A stretch of 64,000 nt of DNA from Oscheius dolichura. Taxonomy: Eukaryota; Nematoda; Chromadorea; Rhabditida; Rhabditidae. Within the stretch, counting starts at the first letter, position 1, and every line of letters starts with the position of its first letter. The notes beneath the pieces were generated by a model. The model saw only the letters and a list, made by a program, of their open reading frames with translations. It made no database searches and had not been told where the DNA came from. The translations under genes were made by a program, and so were the position numbers. The stretch is from assembly GCA_932521035.1 (NCBI GenBank), contig OW051493.1, positions 1 through 64,000 on the forward strand. Direction: 5' to 3'. Positions 24,646 through 39,300 of the stretch are shown in pieces.

Positions 24646-25199
24646 CAGCTGAAAACGGAATGCTCTTTCGTGTCCACCAGCTGAAAACGGAATGCTCCGT
24701 GTCCACCAGCTAAAAACGGAATGCTCTTTCGTGTCCACCAGCTGAAAACGGAATGCTCTTTCGTGTCCACCAGCTGAAAACGGAATGCTCTTTCGTGTCC
24801 ACCAGCTAAAAACGGAACGCTCTTTTTGAAGCCACCAGCTGAAAACGGAATGCTCTTTCGTGTCCACCAGCTGAAAACGGAATGCTCTTTCGTGTCCACC
24901 AGCTAAAAACGGAATGTTCTTTCGTGTCCACCAGCTGAAAACGGAATGCTCCGTGTCCACCAGCTAAAAACGGAATGCTCTTTCGTGTCCACCAGCTAGA
25001 AACGGAATGCTCTTTCGTGTCCACCAGCTAGAAACGGAATGCTCTTTCGTGTCCACCAGCTGAAAACGGAATGCTCTTTCGTGTCCACCAGCTAAAAACG
25101 GAATGCTCTTTCGTGTCCACCAGCTGAAAACGGAATGCTCCGTGTCCACCAGCTAAAAACGGAATGCGCTTTCGTGTCCACCAGCTAAAAACGGAATGC

Positions 25200-26264
25200 T
25201 CTTTCGTGTCCACCAGCTAGAAACGGAATGCTCTTTCGTGTCCACCAGCTAGAAACGGAATGCTCTTTCGTGTCCACCAGCTAAAAACGGAATGCTCTTT
25301 CGTGTCCACCAGCTAGAAACGGAATGCTCTTTCGTGTCCACCAGCTAAAAACGGAATGCTCTTTCGTGTCCACCAGCTAAAAACGGAATGCTCTTTCGTG
25401 TCCACCACCCGAAAACGGAATGCTCTTTCGTGTCCACCAGCTAAAAACGGAATGCTCTTTCGTGTCCACCAGCTAAAAACGGAATGCTCTTTCGTGTCCA
25501 CCACCCGAAAACGGAATGCTCTTTCGTGTCCACCACCCGAAAACGGAATGCTCTTTCGTGTCCACCACCCGAAAACGGAATGCTCTTTCGTGTCCACCAG
25601 CTAAAAACGGAATGCTCTTTCGTGTCCACCAGCTAAAAACGGAATGCTCTTTCGTGTCCACCACCCGAAAACGGAATGCTCTTTCGTGTCCACCAGCTAA
25701 AAACGGAATGCTCTTTCGTGTCCACCAGCTAAAAACGGAATGCTCTTTCGTGTCCACCAGCTAAAAACGGAATGCTCCGTGTCCACCAGCTAAAAACGGA
25801 ATGCTCTTTCGTGTCCACCAGCTAAAAACGGAACGCTCTTTTTGAAGCCCCCAGCTAAAAACGGAATGCTCTTTCGTGTCCACCAGCTAAAAACGGAAAT
25901 CTCCGTGTCCACCAGCTAAAAACGGAATGCTCTTTCGTGTCCACCAGCTAAAAACGGAATGCTCTTTCGTGTCCACCAGCTAAAAACGGAATGCTCTTTC
26001 GTGTCCACCACCCGAAAACGGAATGCTCTTTCGTGTCCACCACCCGAAAACGGAATGCTCTTTCGTGTCCACCACCCGAAAACGGAATGCTCTTTCGTGT
26101 CCACCACCCGAAAACGGAATGCTCTTTCGTGTCCACCAGCTAAAAACGGAATGCTCTTTCGTGTCCACCAGCTGAAAACGGAATGCTCTTTCGTGTCCAC
26201 CAGCTAAAAACGGAATGCTCTTTCGTGTCCACCAGCTAGAAACGGAATGCTCTTTCGTGTCCAC
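25200..26264. repeat. Copy of the 14.1-15.1 kb segment, 11.1 kb downstream
   Basis: Unit order from about 13.85 to 14.64 kb recurs at an offset of 11,118 bp, and from 14.73 to 15.08 kb at 11,182 bp. The change of 64 bp equals two units, consistent with insertion or loss of two units in one copy. The segment is recognisable by clusters of three to four consecutive cacccgaaaac units separated by agctaaaaac units. Confidence 0.75.
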
Positions 26265-26428
26265 CAGCTAAAAACGGAATGCTCTTTCGTGTCCACCAGC
26301 TAAAAACGGAACGCTCTTTTTGAAGCCACCAGCTAAAAACGGAATGCTCTTTCGTGTCCACCACCCGAAAACGGAATGCTCTTTCGTGTCCACCAGCTAG
26401 AAACGGAATGCTCTTTCGTGTCCACCAG

Positions 26429-28080
26429 CTAGAAACGGAATGCTCTTTCGTGTCCACCAGCTAAAAACGGAATGCTCTTTCGTGTCCACCAGCTAAAAAC
26501 GGAATGCTCTTTCGTGTCCACCAGCTGAAAACGGAATGCTCCGTGTCCACCAGCTAAAAACGGAATGCTCCTTCGTGTCCACCAGCTAAAAACGGAATGC
26601 TCCTTCGTGTCCACCAGCTAAAAACGGAATGCTCCGTGTCCCCCAGCTAAAAACGGAATGCTCCTTCGTGTCCACCACCCGAAAACGGAAGGCTCTTTCG
26701 TGTCCACCAGCAGAAAACGGAATGCTCCGTGTCCACCAGCTAAAAACGGAATGCTCCTTCGTGTCCACCAGCTAAAAACGGAATGCTCTTTCGTGTCCAC
26801 CACCCGAAAACGGAATGCTCTTTCGTGTCCACCAGCTAAAAACGGAATGCTCTTTCGTGTCCACCAGCTAAAAACGGAATGCTCTTTCGTGTCCACCAGC
26901 TAGAAACGGAATGCTCTTTCGTGTCCACCAGCTAGAAACGGAATGCTCTTTCGTGTCCACCAGCTAGAAACGGAATGCTCTTTCGTGTCCACCAGCTAAA
27001 AACGGAATGCTCTTTCGTGTCCACCAGCTAAAAACGGAATGCTCTTTCGTGTCCACCAGCTAAAAACGGAACGCTCTTTTTGAAGCCACCAGCTAAAAAC
27101 GGAATGCTCTTTCGTGTCCACCAGCTAGAAACGGAATGCTCTTTCGTGTCCACCAGCTAGAAACGGAATGCTCTTTCGTGTCCACCACCCGAAAACGGAA
27201 TGCTCTTTCGTGTCCACCAGCTAGAAACGGAATGCTCTTTCGTGTCCACCAGCTAGAAACGGAATGCTCTTTCGTGTCCACCAGCTAAAAACGGAATGCT
27301 CTTTCGTGTCCACCAGCTAAAAACGGAATGCTCTTTCGTGTCCACCAGCTGAAAACGGAATGCTCCGTGTCCACCAGCTAAAAACGGAATGCTCCTTCGT
27401 GTCCACCAGCTAAAAACGGAATGCTCCTTCGTGTCCACCAGCTAAAAACGGAATGCTCCGTGTCCCCCAGCTAAAAACGGAATGCTCCTTCGTGTCCACC
27501 ACCCGAAAACGGAAGGCTCTTTCGTGTCCACCAGCAGAAAACGGAATGCTCCGTGTCCACCAGCTAAAAACGGAATGCTCCTTCGTGTCCACCAGCTAAA
27601 AACGGAATGCTCTTTCGTGTCCACCACCCGAAAACGGAATGCTCTTTCGTGTCCACCAGCTAAAAACGGAATGCTCTTTCGTGTCCACCAGCTAAAAACG
27701 GAATGCTCTTTCGTGTCCACCAGCTAGAAACGGAATGCTCTTTCGTGTCCACCAGCTAGAAACGGAATGCTCTTTCGTGTCCACCAGCTAGAAACGGAAT
27801 GCTCTTTCGTGTCCACCAGCTAAAAACGGAATGCTCTTTCGTGTCCACCAGCTAAAAACGGAATGCTCTTTCGTGTCCACCAGCTAAAAACGGAACGCTC
27901 TTTTTGAAGCCACCAGCTAAAAACGGAATGCTCTTTCGTGTCCACCAGCTAGAAACGGAATGCTCTTTCGTGTCCACCAGCTAGAAACAGAATGCTCTTT
28001 CGTGTCCACCAGCTGAAAACGGAATGCTCTTTCGTGTCCACCACCCGAAAACGGAATGCTCTTTCGTGTCCACCAGCTGA
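26429..28080. repeat. Tandem higher-order repeat of 824 bp (two copies)
   Basis: Copies at 26429-27252 and 27253-28076 agree in the order of unit variants, including the gctccttcgtg, gtcccccagc, ggaaggctc and agcagaaaac cluster. The cluster is shared with the 1,142-bp repeat at 15-17 kb, so this block probably derives from that region. Confidence 0.75.
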
Positions 28081-28808
28081 AAACGGAATGCTCTTTCGTG
28101 TCCACCAGCTAAAAACGGAACGCTCTTTTTGAAGCCACCAGCTAAAAACGGAACGCTCCTTCGTGTCCACCAGCTAAAAACGGAATGCTCTTTCGTGTCC
28201 ACCACCCGAAAACGGAATGCTCTTTCATGTCCACCAGCTAAAAACGGAATGCTCTTTCGTGTCCACCACCCGAAAACGGAATGCTCTTTCGTGTCCACCA
28301 GCTAAAAACGGAATGCTCTTTCGTGTCCACCAGCTGAAAACGGAATGCTCCGTGTCCACCAGCTAAAAACGGAATGCTCTTTCGTGTCCACCAGCTAGAA
28401 ACGGAATGCTCTTTCGTGTCCACCAGCTAGAAACGGAATGCTCTTTCGTGTCCACCAGCTGAAAACGGAATGCTCTTTCGTGTCCACCACCCGAAAACGG
28501 AATGCTCTTTCGTGTCCACCAGCTGAAAACGGAATGCTCTTTCGTGTCCACCAGCTAAAAACGGAACGCTCTTTTTGAAGCCACCAGCTAAAAACGGAAC
28601 GCTCCTTCGTGTCCACCAGCTAAAAACGGAATGCTCTTTCGTGTCCACCACCCGAAAACGGAATGCTCTTTCATGTCCACCAGCTAAAAACGGAATGCTC
28701 TTTCGTGTCCACCACCCGAAAACGGAATGCTCTTTCGTGTCCACCAGCTAAAAACGGAATGCTCTTTCGTGTCCACCAGCTGAAAACGGAATGCTCCGTG
28801 TCCACCAG
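27917..28808. repeat. Tandem higher-order repeat of 446 bp (two copies)
   Basis: Copies at 27917-28362 and 28363-28808 share a rare tttcatgtcc unit (about 28226 and 28672) and a rare ggaacgctccttcgtg hybrid unit. One private change (gaaacagaatg near 27987) is absent from the second copy. Confidence 0.8.
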
Positions 28809-30299
28809 CTAAAAACGGAATGCTCTTTCGTGTCCACCAGCTAAAAACGGAATGCTCTTTCGTGTCCACCAGCTAAAAACGGAATGCTCTTTCGTGTCCA
28901 CCACCCGAAAACGGAATGCTCTTTCATGTCCACCAGCTAAAAACGGAATGCTCTTTCGTGTCCACCAGCTAAAAACGGAATGCTCTTTCGTGTCCACCAG
29001 CTAGAAACGGAATGCTCTTTCGTGTCCACCAGCTAGAAACGGAATGCTCTTTCGTGTCCACCAGCTAAAAACGGAATGCTCTTTCGTGTCCACCAGCTAA
29101 AAACGGAATGCTCTTTCGTGTCCACCAGCTAAAAACGGAACGCTCTTTTTGAAGCCACCAGCTAAAAACGGAATGCTCTTTCGTGTCCACCAGCTAGAAA
29201 CGGAATGCTCTTTCGTGTCCACCAGCTAGAAACGGAATGCTCTTTCGTGTCCACCAGCTGAAAACGGAATGCTCTTTCGTGTCCACCACCCGAAAACGGA
29301 ATGCTCTTTCGTGTCCACCACCCGAAAACGGAATGCTCTTTCGTGTCCACCACCCGAAAACGGAATGCTCTTTCGTGTCCACCACCCGAAAACGGAATGC
29401 TCTTTCGTGTCCACCACCCGAAAACGGAATGCTCTTTCGTGTCCACCAGCTAAAAACGGAATGCTCTTTCGTGTCCACCAGCTAGAAACGGAATGCTCTT
29501 TCGTGTCCACCACCCGAAAACGGAATGCTCTTTCGTGTCCACCACCCGAAAACGGAATGCTCTTTCGTGTCCACCACCCGAAAACGGAATGCTCTTTCAT
29601 GTCCACCAGCTAAAAACGGAACGCTCTTTTTGAAGCCACCAGCTAAAAACGGAATGCTCTTTCGTGTCCACCAGCTAAAAACGGAATGCTCTTTCGTGTC
29701 CACCAGCTAAAAACGGAACGCTCTTTTTGAAGCCACCAGCTAAAAACGGAATGCTCTTTCGTGTCCACCAGCTAGAAACGGAATGCTCTTTCGTGTCCAC
29801 CAGCTAGAAACGGAATGCTCTTTCGTGTCCACCAGCTGAAAACGGAATGCTCCGTGTCCACCAGCTAAAAACGGAATGCTCTTTCGTGTCCACCACCCGA
29901 AAACGGAATGCTCTTTCGTGTCCACCACCCGAAAACGGAATGCTCTTTCGTGTCCACCACCCGAAAACGGAATGCTCTTTCGTGTCCACCACCCGAAAAC
30001 GGAATGCTCTTTCGTGTCCACCACCCGAAAACGGAATGCTCTTTCGTGTCCACCACCCGAAAACGGAATGCTCTTTCGTGTCCACCAGCTGAAAACGGAA
30101 CGCTCTTTTTGAAGCCACCAGCTAAAAACGGAATGCTCTTTCGTGTCCACCAGCTAAAAACGGAACGCTCTTTTTGAAGCCACCAGCTAAAAACGGAATG
30201 CTCTTTCGTGTCCACCAGCTAAAAACGGAACGCTCTTTTTGAAGCCACCAGCTAAAAACGGAATGCTCTTTCGTGTCCACCAGCTAAAAACGGAACGCT

Positions 30300-32280
30300 C
30301 TTTTTGAAGCCACCAGCTAAAAACGGAATGCTCTTTCGTGTCCACCAGTTAAAAACGGAATGCTCTTTCGTGTCCACCAGCTAAAAACGGAATGCTCTTT
30401 CGTGTCCACCAGTTAAAAACGGAATGCTCTTTCGTGTCCACCAGCTAGAAACGGAATGCTCTTTCGTGTCCACCAGCTAGAAACGGAATGCTCTTTCGTG
30501 TCCACCAGCTAAAAACGGAACGCTCTTTTTGAAGCCACCAGCTAAAAACGGAATGCTCTTTCGTGTCCACCAGCTAAAAACGGAATGCTCTTTCGTGTCC
30601 ACCAGCTAAAAACGGAACGCTCTTTTTGAAGCCACCAGCTAAAAACGGAATGCTCTTTCGTGTCCACCAGCTAAAAACGGAATGCTCCTTCGTGTCCACC
30701 AGCTAAAAACGGAACGCTCTTTTTGAAGCCACCAGCTAAAAACGGAATGCTCTTTCGTGTCCACCAGCTAAAAACGGAATGCTCTTTCGTGTCCACCAGC
30801 TAAAAACGGAATGCTCTTTCGTGTCCACCAGCTAAAAACGGAACGCTCTTTTTGAAGCCACCAGCTAAAAACGGAATGCTCTTTCGTGTCCACCAGCTAA
30901 AAACGGAATGCTCTTTCGTGTCCACCAGCTAAAAACGGAATGCTCTTTCGTGTCCACCAGCTAAAAACGGAACGCTCTTTTTGAAGCCACCAGCTAACAA
31001 CGGAATGCTCTTTCGTGTCCACCAGCTAAAAACGGAACGCTCTTTTTGAAGCCACCAGCTAAAAACGGAATGCTCTTTCGTGTCCACCAGTTAAAAACGG
31101 AATGCTCTTTCGTGTCCACCACCCGAAAACGGAATGCTCTTTCGTGTCCACCACCCGAAAACGGAATGCTCTTTCGTGTCCACCACCCGAAAACGGAATG
31201 CTCTTTCGTGTCCACCACCCGAAAACGGAATGCTCTTTCGTGTCCACCAGCTGAAAACGGAACGCTCTTTTTGAAGCCACCAGCTAAAAACGGAATGCTC
31301 TTTCGTGTCCACCAGCTAAAAACGGAACGCTCTTTTTGAAGCCACCAGCTAAAAACGGAATGCTCTTTCGTGTCCACCAGCTAAAAACGGAACGCTCTTT
31401 TTGAAGCCACCAGCTAAAAACGGAATGCTCTTTCGTGTCCACCAGCTAAAAACGGAACGCTCTTTTTGAAGCCACCAGCTAAAAACGGAATGCTCTTTCG
31501 TGTCCACCAGTTAAAAACGGAATGCTCTTTCGTGTCCACCAGCTAAAAACGGAATGCTCTTTCGTGTCCACCAGTTAAAAACGGAATGCTCTTTCGTGTC
31601 CACCAGCTAGAAACGGAATGCTCTTTCGTGTCCACCAGCTAGAAACGGAATGCTCTTTCGTGTCCACCAGCTAAAAACGGAACGCTCTTTTTGAAGCCAC
31701 CAGCTAAAAACGGAATGCTCTTTCGTGTCCACCAGCTAAAAACGGAATGCTCTTTCGTGTCCACCAGCTAAAAACGGAACGCTCTTTTTGAAGCCACCAG
31801 CTAAAAACGGAATGCTCTTTCGTGTCCACCAGCTAAAAACGGAATGCTCCTTCGTGTCCACCAGCTAAAAACGGAACGCTCTTTTTGAAGCCACCAGCTA
31901 AAAACGGAATGCTCTTTCGTGTCCACCAGCTAAAAACGGAATGCTCTTTCGTGTCCACCAGCTAAAAACGGAATGCTCTTTCGTGTCCACCAGCTAAAAA
32001 CGGAACGCTCTTTTTGAAGCCACCAGCTAAAAACGGAATGCTCTTTCGTGTCCACCAGCTAAAAACGGAATGCTCTTTCGTGTCCACCAGCTAAAAACGG
32101 AATGCTCTTTCGTGTCCACCAGCTAAAAACGGAACGCTCTTTTTGAAGCCACCAGCTAACAACGGAATGCTCTTTCGTGTCCACCAGCTAAAAACGGAAC
32201 GCTCTTTTTGAAGCCACCAGCTAAAAACGGAATGCTCTTTCGTGTCCACCAGTTAAAAACGGAATGCTCTTTCGTGTCCA
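30300..32280. repeat. Segment duplicated at an offset of about 1,162 bp
   Basis: The unit order around 30340-31080 recurs at about 31500-32240. The rare agctaacaac unit at 30991 and 32153 is 1,162 bp apart. The zone is rich in 33-bp tttttgaagcc units alternating with 32-bp units and carries agttaaaaac variants. Edges are approximate. Confidence 0.65.
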
Positions 32281-34581
32281 CCAGCTAGAAACGGAATGCT
32301 CTTTCGTGTCCACCAGCTAGAAACGGAATGCTCTTTCGTGTCCACCAGCTAAAAACGGAACGCTCTTTTTGAAGCCACCAGCTAAAAACGGAATGCTCTT
32401 TCGTGTTCACCAGCTGAAAACGGAATGCTCTTTCGTGTCCACCAGCTAAAAACGGAATGCTCTTTCGTGTCCACCAGCTAAAAACGGAACGCTCTTTTTG
32501 AAGCCACCAGCTAAAAACGGAATGCTCTTTCGTGTCCACCAGCTAAAAACGGAATGCTCTTTCGTGTCCACCAGCTAAAAACGGAATGCTCTTTCGTGTC
32601 CACCAGCTAAAAACGGAACGCTCTTTTTGAAGCCACCAGCTAAAAACGGAATGCTCTTTCGTGTCCACCAGCTAAAAACGGAATGCTCTTTCGTGTCCAC
32701 CACCCGAAAACGGAATGCTCTTTCGTGTCCACCAGCTAAAAACGGAATGCTCTTTCGTGTCCACCAGCTAAAAACGGAATGCTCTTTCGTGTCCACCAGC
32801 TGAAAACGGAATGCTCTTTCGTGTCCACCAGCTAGAAACGGAATGCTCTTTCGTGTCCACCAGCTAGAAACGGAATGCTCTTTCGTGTCCACCAGCTAGA
32901 AACGGAATGCTCTTTCGTGTCCACCAGCTAGAAACGGAATGCTCTTTCGTGTCCACCAGCTAAAAACGGAATGCTCTTTCGTGTCCACCAGCTAAAAACG
33001 GAATGCTCTTTCGTGTCCACCAGCTAAAAACGGAACGCTCTTTTTGAAGCCACCAGCTAAAAACGGAGTGCTCTTTCGTGTCCACCAGCTAGAAACGGAA
33101 TGCTCTTTCGTGTCCACCAGCTAGAAACGGAATGCTCTTTCGTGTCCACCAGCTGAAAACGGAATGCTCTTTCGTGTCCACCACCCGAAAACGGAATGCT
33201 CTTTCGTGTCCACCAGCTGAAAACGGAATGCTCTTTCGTGTCCACCAGCTAAAAACGGAACGCTCTTTTTGAAGCCACCAGCTAAAAACGGAATGCTCTT
33301 TCGTGTCCACCAGCTAAAAACGGAATGCTCTTTCGTGTCCACCAGCTAAAAACGGAATGCTCTTTCGTGTCCACCAGCTGAAAACGGAATGCTCCGTGTC
33401 CACCAGCTAAAAACGGAATGCTCTTTCGTGTCCACCAGCTAAAAACGGAATGCTCTTTCGTGTCCACCAGCTGAAAACGGAATGCTCCGTGTCCACCAGC
33501 TAAAAACGGAATGCTCTTTCGTGTCCACCAGCTAAAAACGGAATGCTCTTTCGTGTCCACCAGCTAAAAACGGAATGCTCTTTCGTGTCCACCACCCGAA
33601 AACGGAATGCTCTTTCATGTCCACCAGCTAAAAACGGAATGCTCTTTCGTGTCCACCACCCGAAAACGGAATGCTCTTTCGTGTCCACCAGCTAAAAACG
33701 GAATGCTCTTTCGTGTCCACCAGCTGAAAACGGAATGCTCCGTGTCCACCAGCTAAAAACGGAATGCTCTTTCGTGTCCACCAGCTAAAAACGGAATGCT
33801 CTTTCGTGTCCACCAGCTAGAAACGGAATGCTCTTTCGTGTCCACCAGCTAGAAACGGAATGCTCTTTCGTGTCCACCAGCTAAAAACGGAACGCTCCTT
33901 CGTGTCCACCAGCTAAAAACGGAACGCTCTTTTTGAAGCCACCAGCTAAAAACGGAATGCTCTTTCGTGTCCACCAGCTAAAAACGGAATGCTCTTTCGT
34001 GTCCACCAGCTAAAAACGGAACGCTCTTTTTGAAGCCACCAGCTAAAAACGGAATGCTCCGTGTCCACCAGCTAAAAACGGAATGCTCTTTCGTGTCCAC
34101 CAGCTAAAAACGGAATGCTCTTTCGTGTCCACCAGCTAAAAACGGAATGCTCTTTCGTGTCCACCACCCGAAAACGGAATGCTCTTTCATGTCCACCAGC
34201 TAAAAACGGAATGCTCTTCCGTGTCCACCAGCTAAAAACGGAATGCTCTTTCGTGTCCACCAGCTAGAAACGGAATGCTCTTTCGTGTCCACCAGCTAGA
34301 AACGGAATGCTCTTTCGTGTCCACCAGCTAAAAACGGAATGCTCTTTCGTGTCCACCAGCTAAAAACGGAATGCTCTTTCGTGTCCACCAGCTAAAAACG
34401 GAACGCTCTTTTTGAAGCGACCAGCTAAAAACGGAATGCTCTTTCGTGTCCACCAGCTAGAAACGGAATGCTCTTTCGTGTCCACCAGCTAGAAACGGAA
34501 TGCTCTTTCGTGTCCACCAGCTGAAAACGGAATGCTCCGTGTCCACCAGCTAAAAACGGAATGCTCTTTCGTGTCCACCAG

Positions 34582-35985
34582 CTAGAAACGGAATGCTCTT
34601 TCGTGTCCACCACCCGAAAACGGAATGCTCTTTCGTGTCCACCACCCGAAAACGGAATGCTCTTTCGTGTCCACCACCCGAAAACGGAATGCTCTTTCAT
34701 GTCCACCAGCTAAAAACGGAACGCTCTTTTTGAAGCCACCAGCTAAAAACGGAATGCTCTTTCGTGTCCACCAGCTAAAAACGGAATGCTCTTTCGTGTC
34801 CACCAGCTAAAAACGGAACGCTCTTTTTGAAGCCACCAGCTAAAAACGGAATGCTCTTTCGTGTCCACCAGCTAGAAACGGAATGCTCTTTCGTGTCCAC
34901 CAGCTAGAAACGGAATGCTCTTTCGTGTCCACCAGCTGAAAACGGAATGCTCCGTGTCCACCAGCTAAAAACGGAATGCTCTTTCGTGTCCACCACCCGA
35001 AAACGGCATGCTCTTTCGTGTCCACCACCCGAAAACGGAATGCTCTTTCGTGTCCACCAGCTGAAAACGGAACGCTCTTTTTGAAGCCACCAGCTAAAAA
35101 CGGAATGCTCTTTCGTGTCCACCAGCTAAAAACGGAACGCTCTTTTTGAAGCCACCAGCTAAAAACGGAATGCTCTTTCGTGTCCACCAGCTAAAAACGG
35201 AACGCTCTTTTTGAAGCCACCAGCTAAAAACGGAATGCTCTTTCGTGTCCACCAGCTAAAAACGGAACGCTCTTTTTGAAGCCACCAGCTAAAAACGGAA
35301 TGCTCTTTCGTGTCCACCAGTTAAAAACGGAATGCTCTTTCGTGTCCACCAGCTAAAAACGGAATGCTCTTTCGTGTCCACCAGTTAAAAACGGAATGCT
35401 CTTTCGTGTCCACCAGCTAGAAACGGAATGCTCTTTCGTGTCCACCAGCTAGAAACGGAATGCTCTTTCGTGTCCACCAGCTAAAAACGGAATGCTCTTT
35501 CGTGTCCACCAGCTAAAAACGGAATGCTCTTTCGTGTCCACCAGTTAAAAACGGAATGCTCTTTCGTGTCCACCAGCTAGAAACGGAATGCTCTTTCGTG
35601 TCCACCAGCTAAAAACGGAACGCTCTTTTTGAAGCCACCAGCTAAAAACGGAATGCTCTTTCGTGTCCACCAGCTAAAAACGGAATGCTCTTTCGTGTCC
35701 ACCAGCTAAAAACGGAATGCTCTTTCGTGTCCACCAGCTAAAAACGGAACGCTCTTTTTGAAGCCACCAGCTAACAACGGAATGCTCTTTCGTGTCCACC
35801 AGCTAAAAACGGAACGCTCTTTTTGAAGCCACCAGCTAAAAACGGAATGCTCTTTCGTGTCCACCAGCTAGAAACGGAATGCTCTTTCGTGTCCACCAGC
35901 TAGAAACGGAATGCTCTTTCGTGTCCACCAGCTAAAAACGGAACGCTCTTTTTGAAGCCACCAGCTAAAAACGGAATGCTCTTTC
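34582..35985. repeat. 1.4-kb segment with a near-identical copy 9,502 bp downstream (44084-45487)
   Basis: The unit order matches across the whole stretch at one constant offset. Private mutations are shared: aacggcatgc at 35005 and 44507, and tttcatgtcc at 34699 and 44201, each exactly 9,502 bp apart. The match ends where the downstream copy carries the ccaccggcta variant. Confidence 0.85.
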
Positions 35986-38900
35986 GTGTCCACCAGCTGA
36001 AAACGGAATGCTCTTTCGTGTCCACCAGCTAAAAACGGAATGCTCTTTCGTGTCCACCAGCTAAAAACGGAACGCTCTTTTTGAAGCCACCAGCTAAAAA
36101 CGGAATGCTCTTTCGTGTCCACCGGCTAAAAACGGAATGCTCTTTCGTGTCCACCAGCTAAAAACGGAATGCTCTTTCGTGTCCACCAGCTAAAAACGGA
36201 ATGCTCTTTCGTGTCCACCAGCTAAAAACGGAATGCTCTTTCGTGTCCACCAGCTAAAAACGGAACGCTCTTTTTGAAGCCACCAGCTAAAAACGGAATG
36301 CTCTTTCGTGTCCACCAGCTAAAAACGGAACGCTCTTTTTGAAGCCACCAGCTAAAAACGGAATGCTCTTTCGTGTCCACCAGCTAAAAACGGAATGCTC
36401 CTTCGTGTCCACCAGCTAAAAACGGAATGCTCTTTCGTGTCCACCAGCTAAAAACGGAATGCTCCTTCGTGTCCACCAGCTAAAAACGGAATGCTCTTTC
36501 GTGTCCACCAGTTAAAAACGGAATGCTCTTTCGTGTCCACCAGCTAAAAACGGAATGCTCTTTCGTGTCCACCAGTTAAAAACGGAATGCTCTTTCGTGT
36601 CCACCAGCTAGAAACGGAATGCTCTTTCGTGTCCACCAGCTAGAAACGGAATGCTCTTTCGTGTCCACCAGCTAAAAACGGAATGCTCTTTCGTGTCCAC
36701 CAGCTAAAAACGGAATGCTCTTTCGTGTCCACCAGTTAAAAACGGAATGCTCTTTCGTGTCCACCAGCTAGAAACGGAATGCTCTTTCGTGTCCACCAGC
36801 TAAAAACGGAACGCTCTTTTTGAAGCCACCAGCTAAAAACGGAATGCTCTTTCGTGTCCACCAGCTAAAAACGGAATGCTCTTTCGTGTCCACCAGCTAA
36901 AAACGGAATGCTCTTTCGTGTCCACCAGCTAAAAACGGAACGCTCTTTTTGAAGCCACCAGCTAACAACGGAATGCTCTTTCGTGTCCACCAGCTAAAAA
37001 CGGAACGCTCTTTTTGAAGCCACCAGCTAAAAACGGAATGCTCTTTCGTGTCCACCAGCTAGAAACGGAATGCTCTTTCGTGTCCACCAGCTAGAAACGG
37101 AATGCTCTTTCGTGTCCACCAGCTAAAAACGGAACGCTCTTTTTGAAGCCACCAGCTAAAAACGGAATGCTCTTTCGTGTCCACCAGCTGAAAACGGAAT
37201 GCTCTTTCGTGTCCACCAGCTAAAAACGGAATGCTCTTTCGTGTCCACCAGCTAAAAACGGAACGCTCTTTTTGAAGCCACCAGCTAAAAACGGAATGCT
37301 CTTTCGTGTCCACCGGCTAAAAACGGAATGCTCTTTCGTGTCCACCAGCTAAAAACGGAATGCTCTTTCGTGTCCACCAGCTAAAAACGGAATGCTCTTT
37401 CGTGTCCACCAGCTAAAAACGGAATGCTCTTTCGTGTCCACCAGCTAAAAACGGAACGCTCTTTTTGAAGCCACCAGCTAAAAACGGAATGCTCTTTCGT
37501 GTCCACCAGCTAAAAACGGAACGCTCTTTTTGAAGCCACCAGCTAAAAACGGAATGCTCTTTCGTGTCCACCAGCTAAAAACGGAATGCTCCTTCGTGTC
37601 CACCAGCTAAAAACGGAACGCTCTTTTTGAAGCCACCAGCTAAAAACGGAATGCTCTTTCGTGTCCACCAGCTAAAAACGGAATGCTCTTTCGTGTCCAC
37701 CAGCTAAAAACGGAATGCTCTTTCGTGTCCACCAGCTAAAAACGGAACGCTCTTTTTGAAGCCACCAGCTAAAAACGGAATGCTCTTTCGTGTCCACCAG
37801 CTAAAAACGGAATGCTCTTTCGTGTCCACCAGCTAAAAACGGAACGCTCTTTTTGAAGCCACCAGCTAACAACGGAATGCTCTTTCGTGTCCACCAGCTA
37901 AAAACGGAACGCTCTTTTTGAAGCCACCAGCTAAAAACGGAATGCTCTTTCGTGTCCACCAGTTAAAAACGGAATGCTCTTTCGTGTCCACCAGCTAGAA
38001 ACGGAATGCTCCGTGTCCACCAGCTAAAAACGGAACGCTCTTTTTGAAGCCACCAGCTGAAAACGGAATGCTCTTTCGTGTCCACCACCCGTAAACGGAA
38101 TGCTCTTTCGTGTCCACCACCCGAAAACGGAATGCTCTTTCGTGTCCACCAGCTAAAAACGGAACGCTCTTTTTGAAGCCACCAGCTAAAAACGGAATGC
38201 TCTTTCGTGTCCACCAGCTGAAAACGGAATGCTCTTTCGTGTCCACCAGCTAAAAACGGAATGCTCTTTCGTGTCCACCAGCTAAAAACGGAACGCTCTT
38301 TTTGAAGCCACCAGCTAAAAACGGAATGCTCTTTCGTGTCCACCAGCTAAAAACGGAACGCTCTTTTTGAAGCCACCAGCTAACAACGGAATGCTCTTTC
38401 GTGTCCACCAGCTAGAAACGGAATGCTCTTTCGTGTCCACCAGCTAGAAACGGAATGCTCTTTCGTGTCCACCAGCTAAATACGGAACGCTCTTTTTGAA
38501 GCCACCAGCTAAAAACGGAATGCTCTTTCGTGTCCACCAGCTGAAAACGGAATGCTCTTTCGTGTCCACCAGCTAAAAACGGAATGCTCTTTCGTGTCCA
38601 CCAGCTAAAAACGGAACGCTCTTTTTGAAGCCACCAGCTAAAAACGGAATGCTCTTTCGTGTCCACCGGCTAAAAACGGAATGCTCTTTCGTGTCCACCA
38701 GCTAAAAACGGAATGCTCTTTCGTGTCCACCAGCTAAAAACGGAATGCTCTTTCGTGTCCACCAGCTAAAAACGGAATGCTCTTTCGTGTCCACCAGCTA
38801 AAAACGGAACGCTCTTTTTGAAGCCACCAGCTAAAAACGGAATGCTCTTTCGTGTCCACCAGCTAAAAACGGAACGCTCTTTTTGAAGCCACCAGCTAAA

Positions 38901-39300
38901 AACGGAATGCTCTTTCGTGTCCACCAGCTAAAAACGGAATGCTCCTTCGTGTCCACCAGCTAAAAACGGAACGCTCTTTTTGAAGCCACCAGCTAAAAAC
39001 GGAATGCTCTTTCGTGTCCACCAGCTAAAAACGGAATGCTCTTTCGTGTCCACCAGCTAAAAACGGAATGCTCTTTCGTGTCCACCAGCTAAAAACGGAA
39101 CGCTCTTTTTGAAGCCACCAGCTAAAAACGGAATGCTCTTTCGTGTCCACCAGCTAAAAACGGAATGCTCTTTCGTGTCCACCAGCTAAAAACGGAACGC
39201 TCTTTTTGAAGCCACCAGCTAACAACGGAATGCTCTTTCGTGTCCACCAGCTAAAAACGGAACGCTCTTTTTGAAGCCACCAGCTAAAAACGGAATGCTC
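35868..39300. repeat. Related blocks at 35.87, 37.06 and 38.41 kb
   Basis: A block beginning with two agctagaaac units and ending with the rare ccaccggcta unit (36121, 37313, 38666) recurs at offsets of 1,191 and 1,353 bp. The same marker returns near 45495 and 46399. Several copies also carry the agctaacaac unit. Confidence 0.65.
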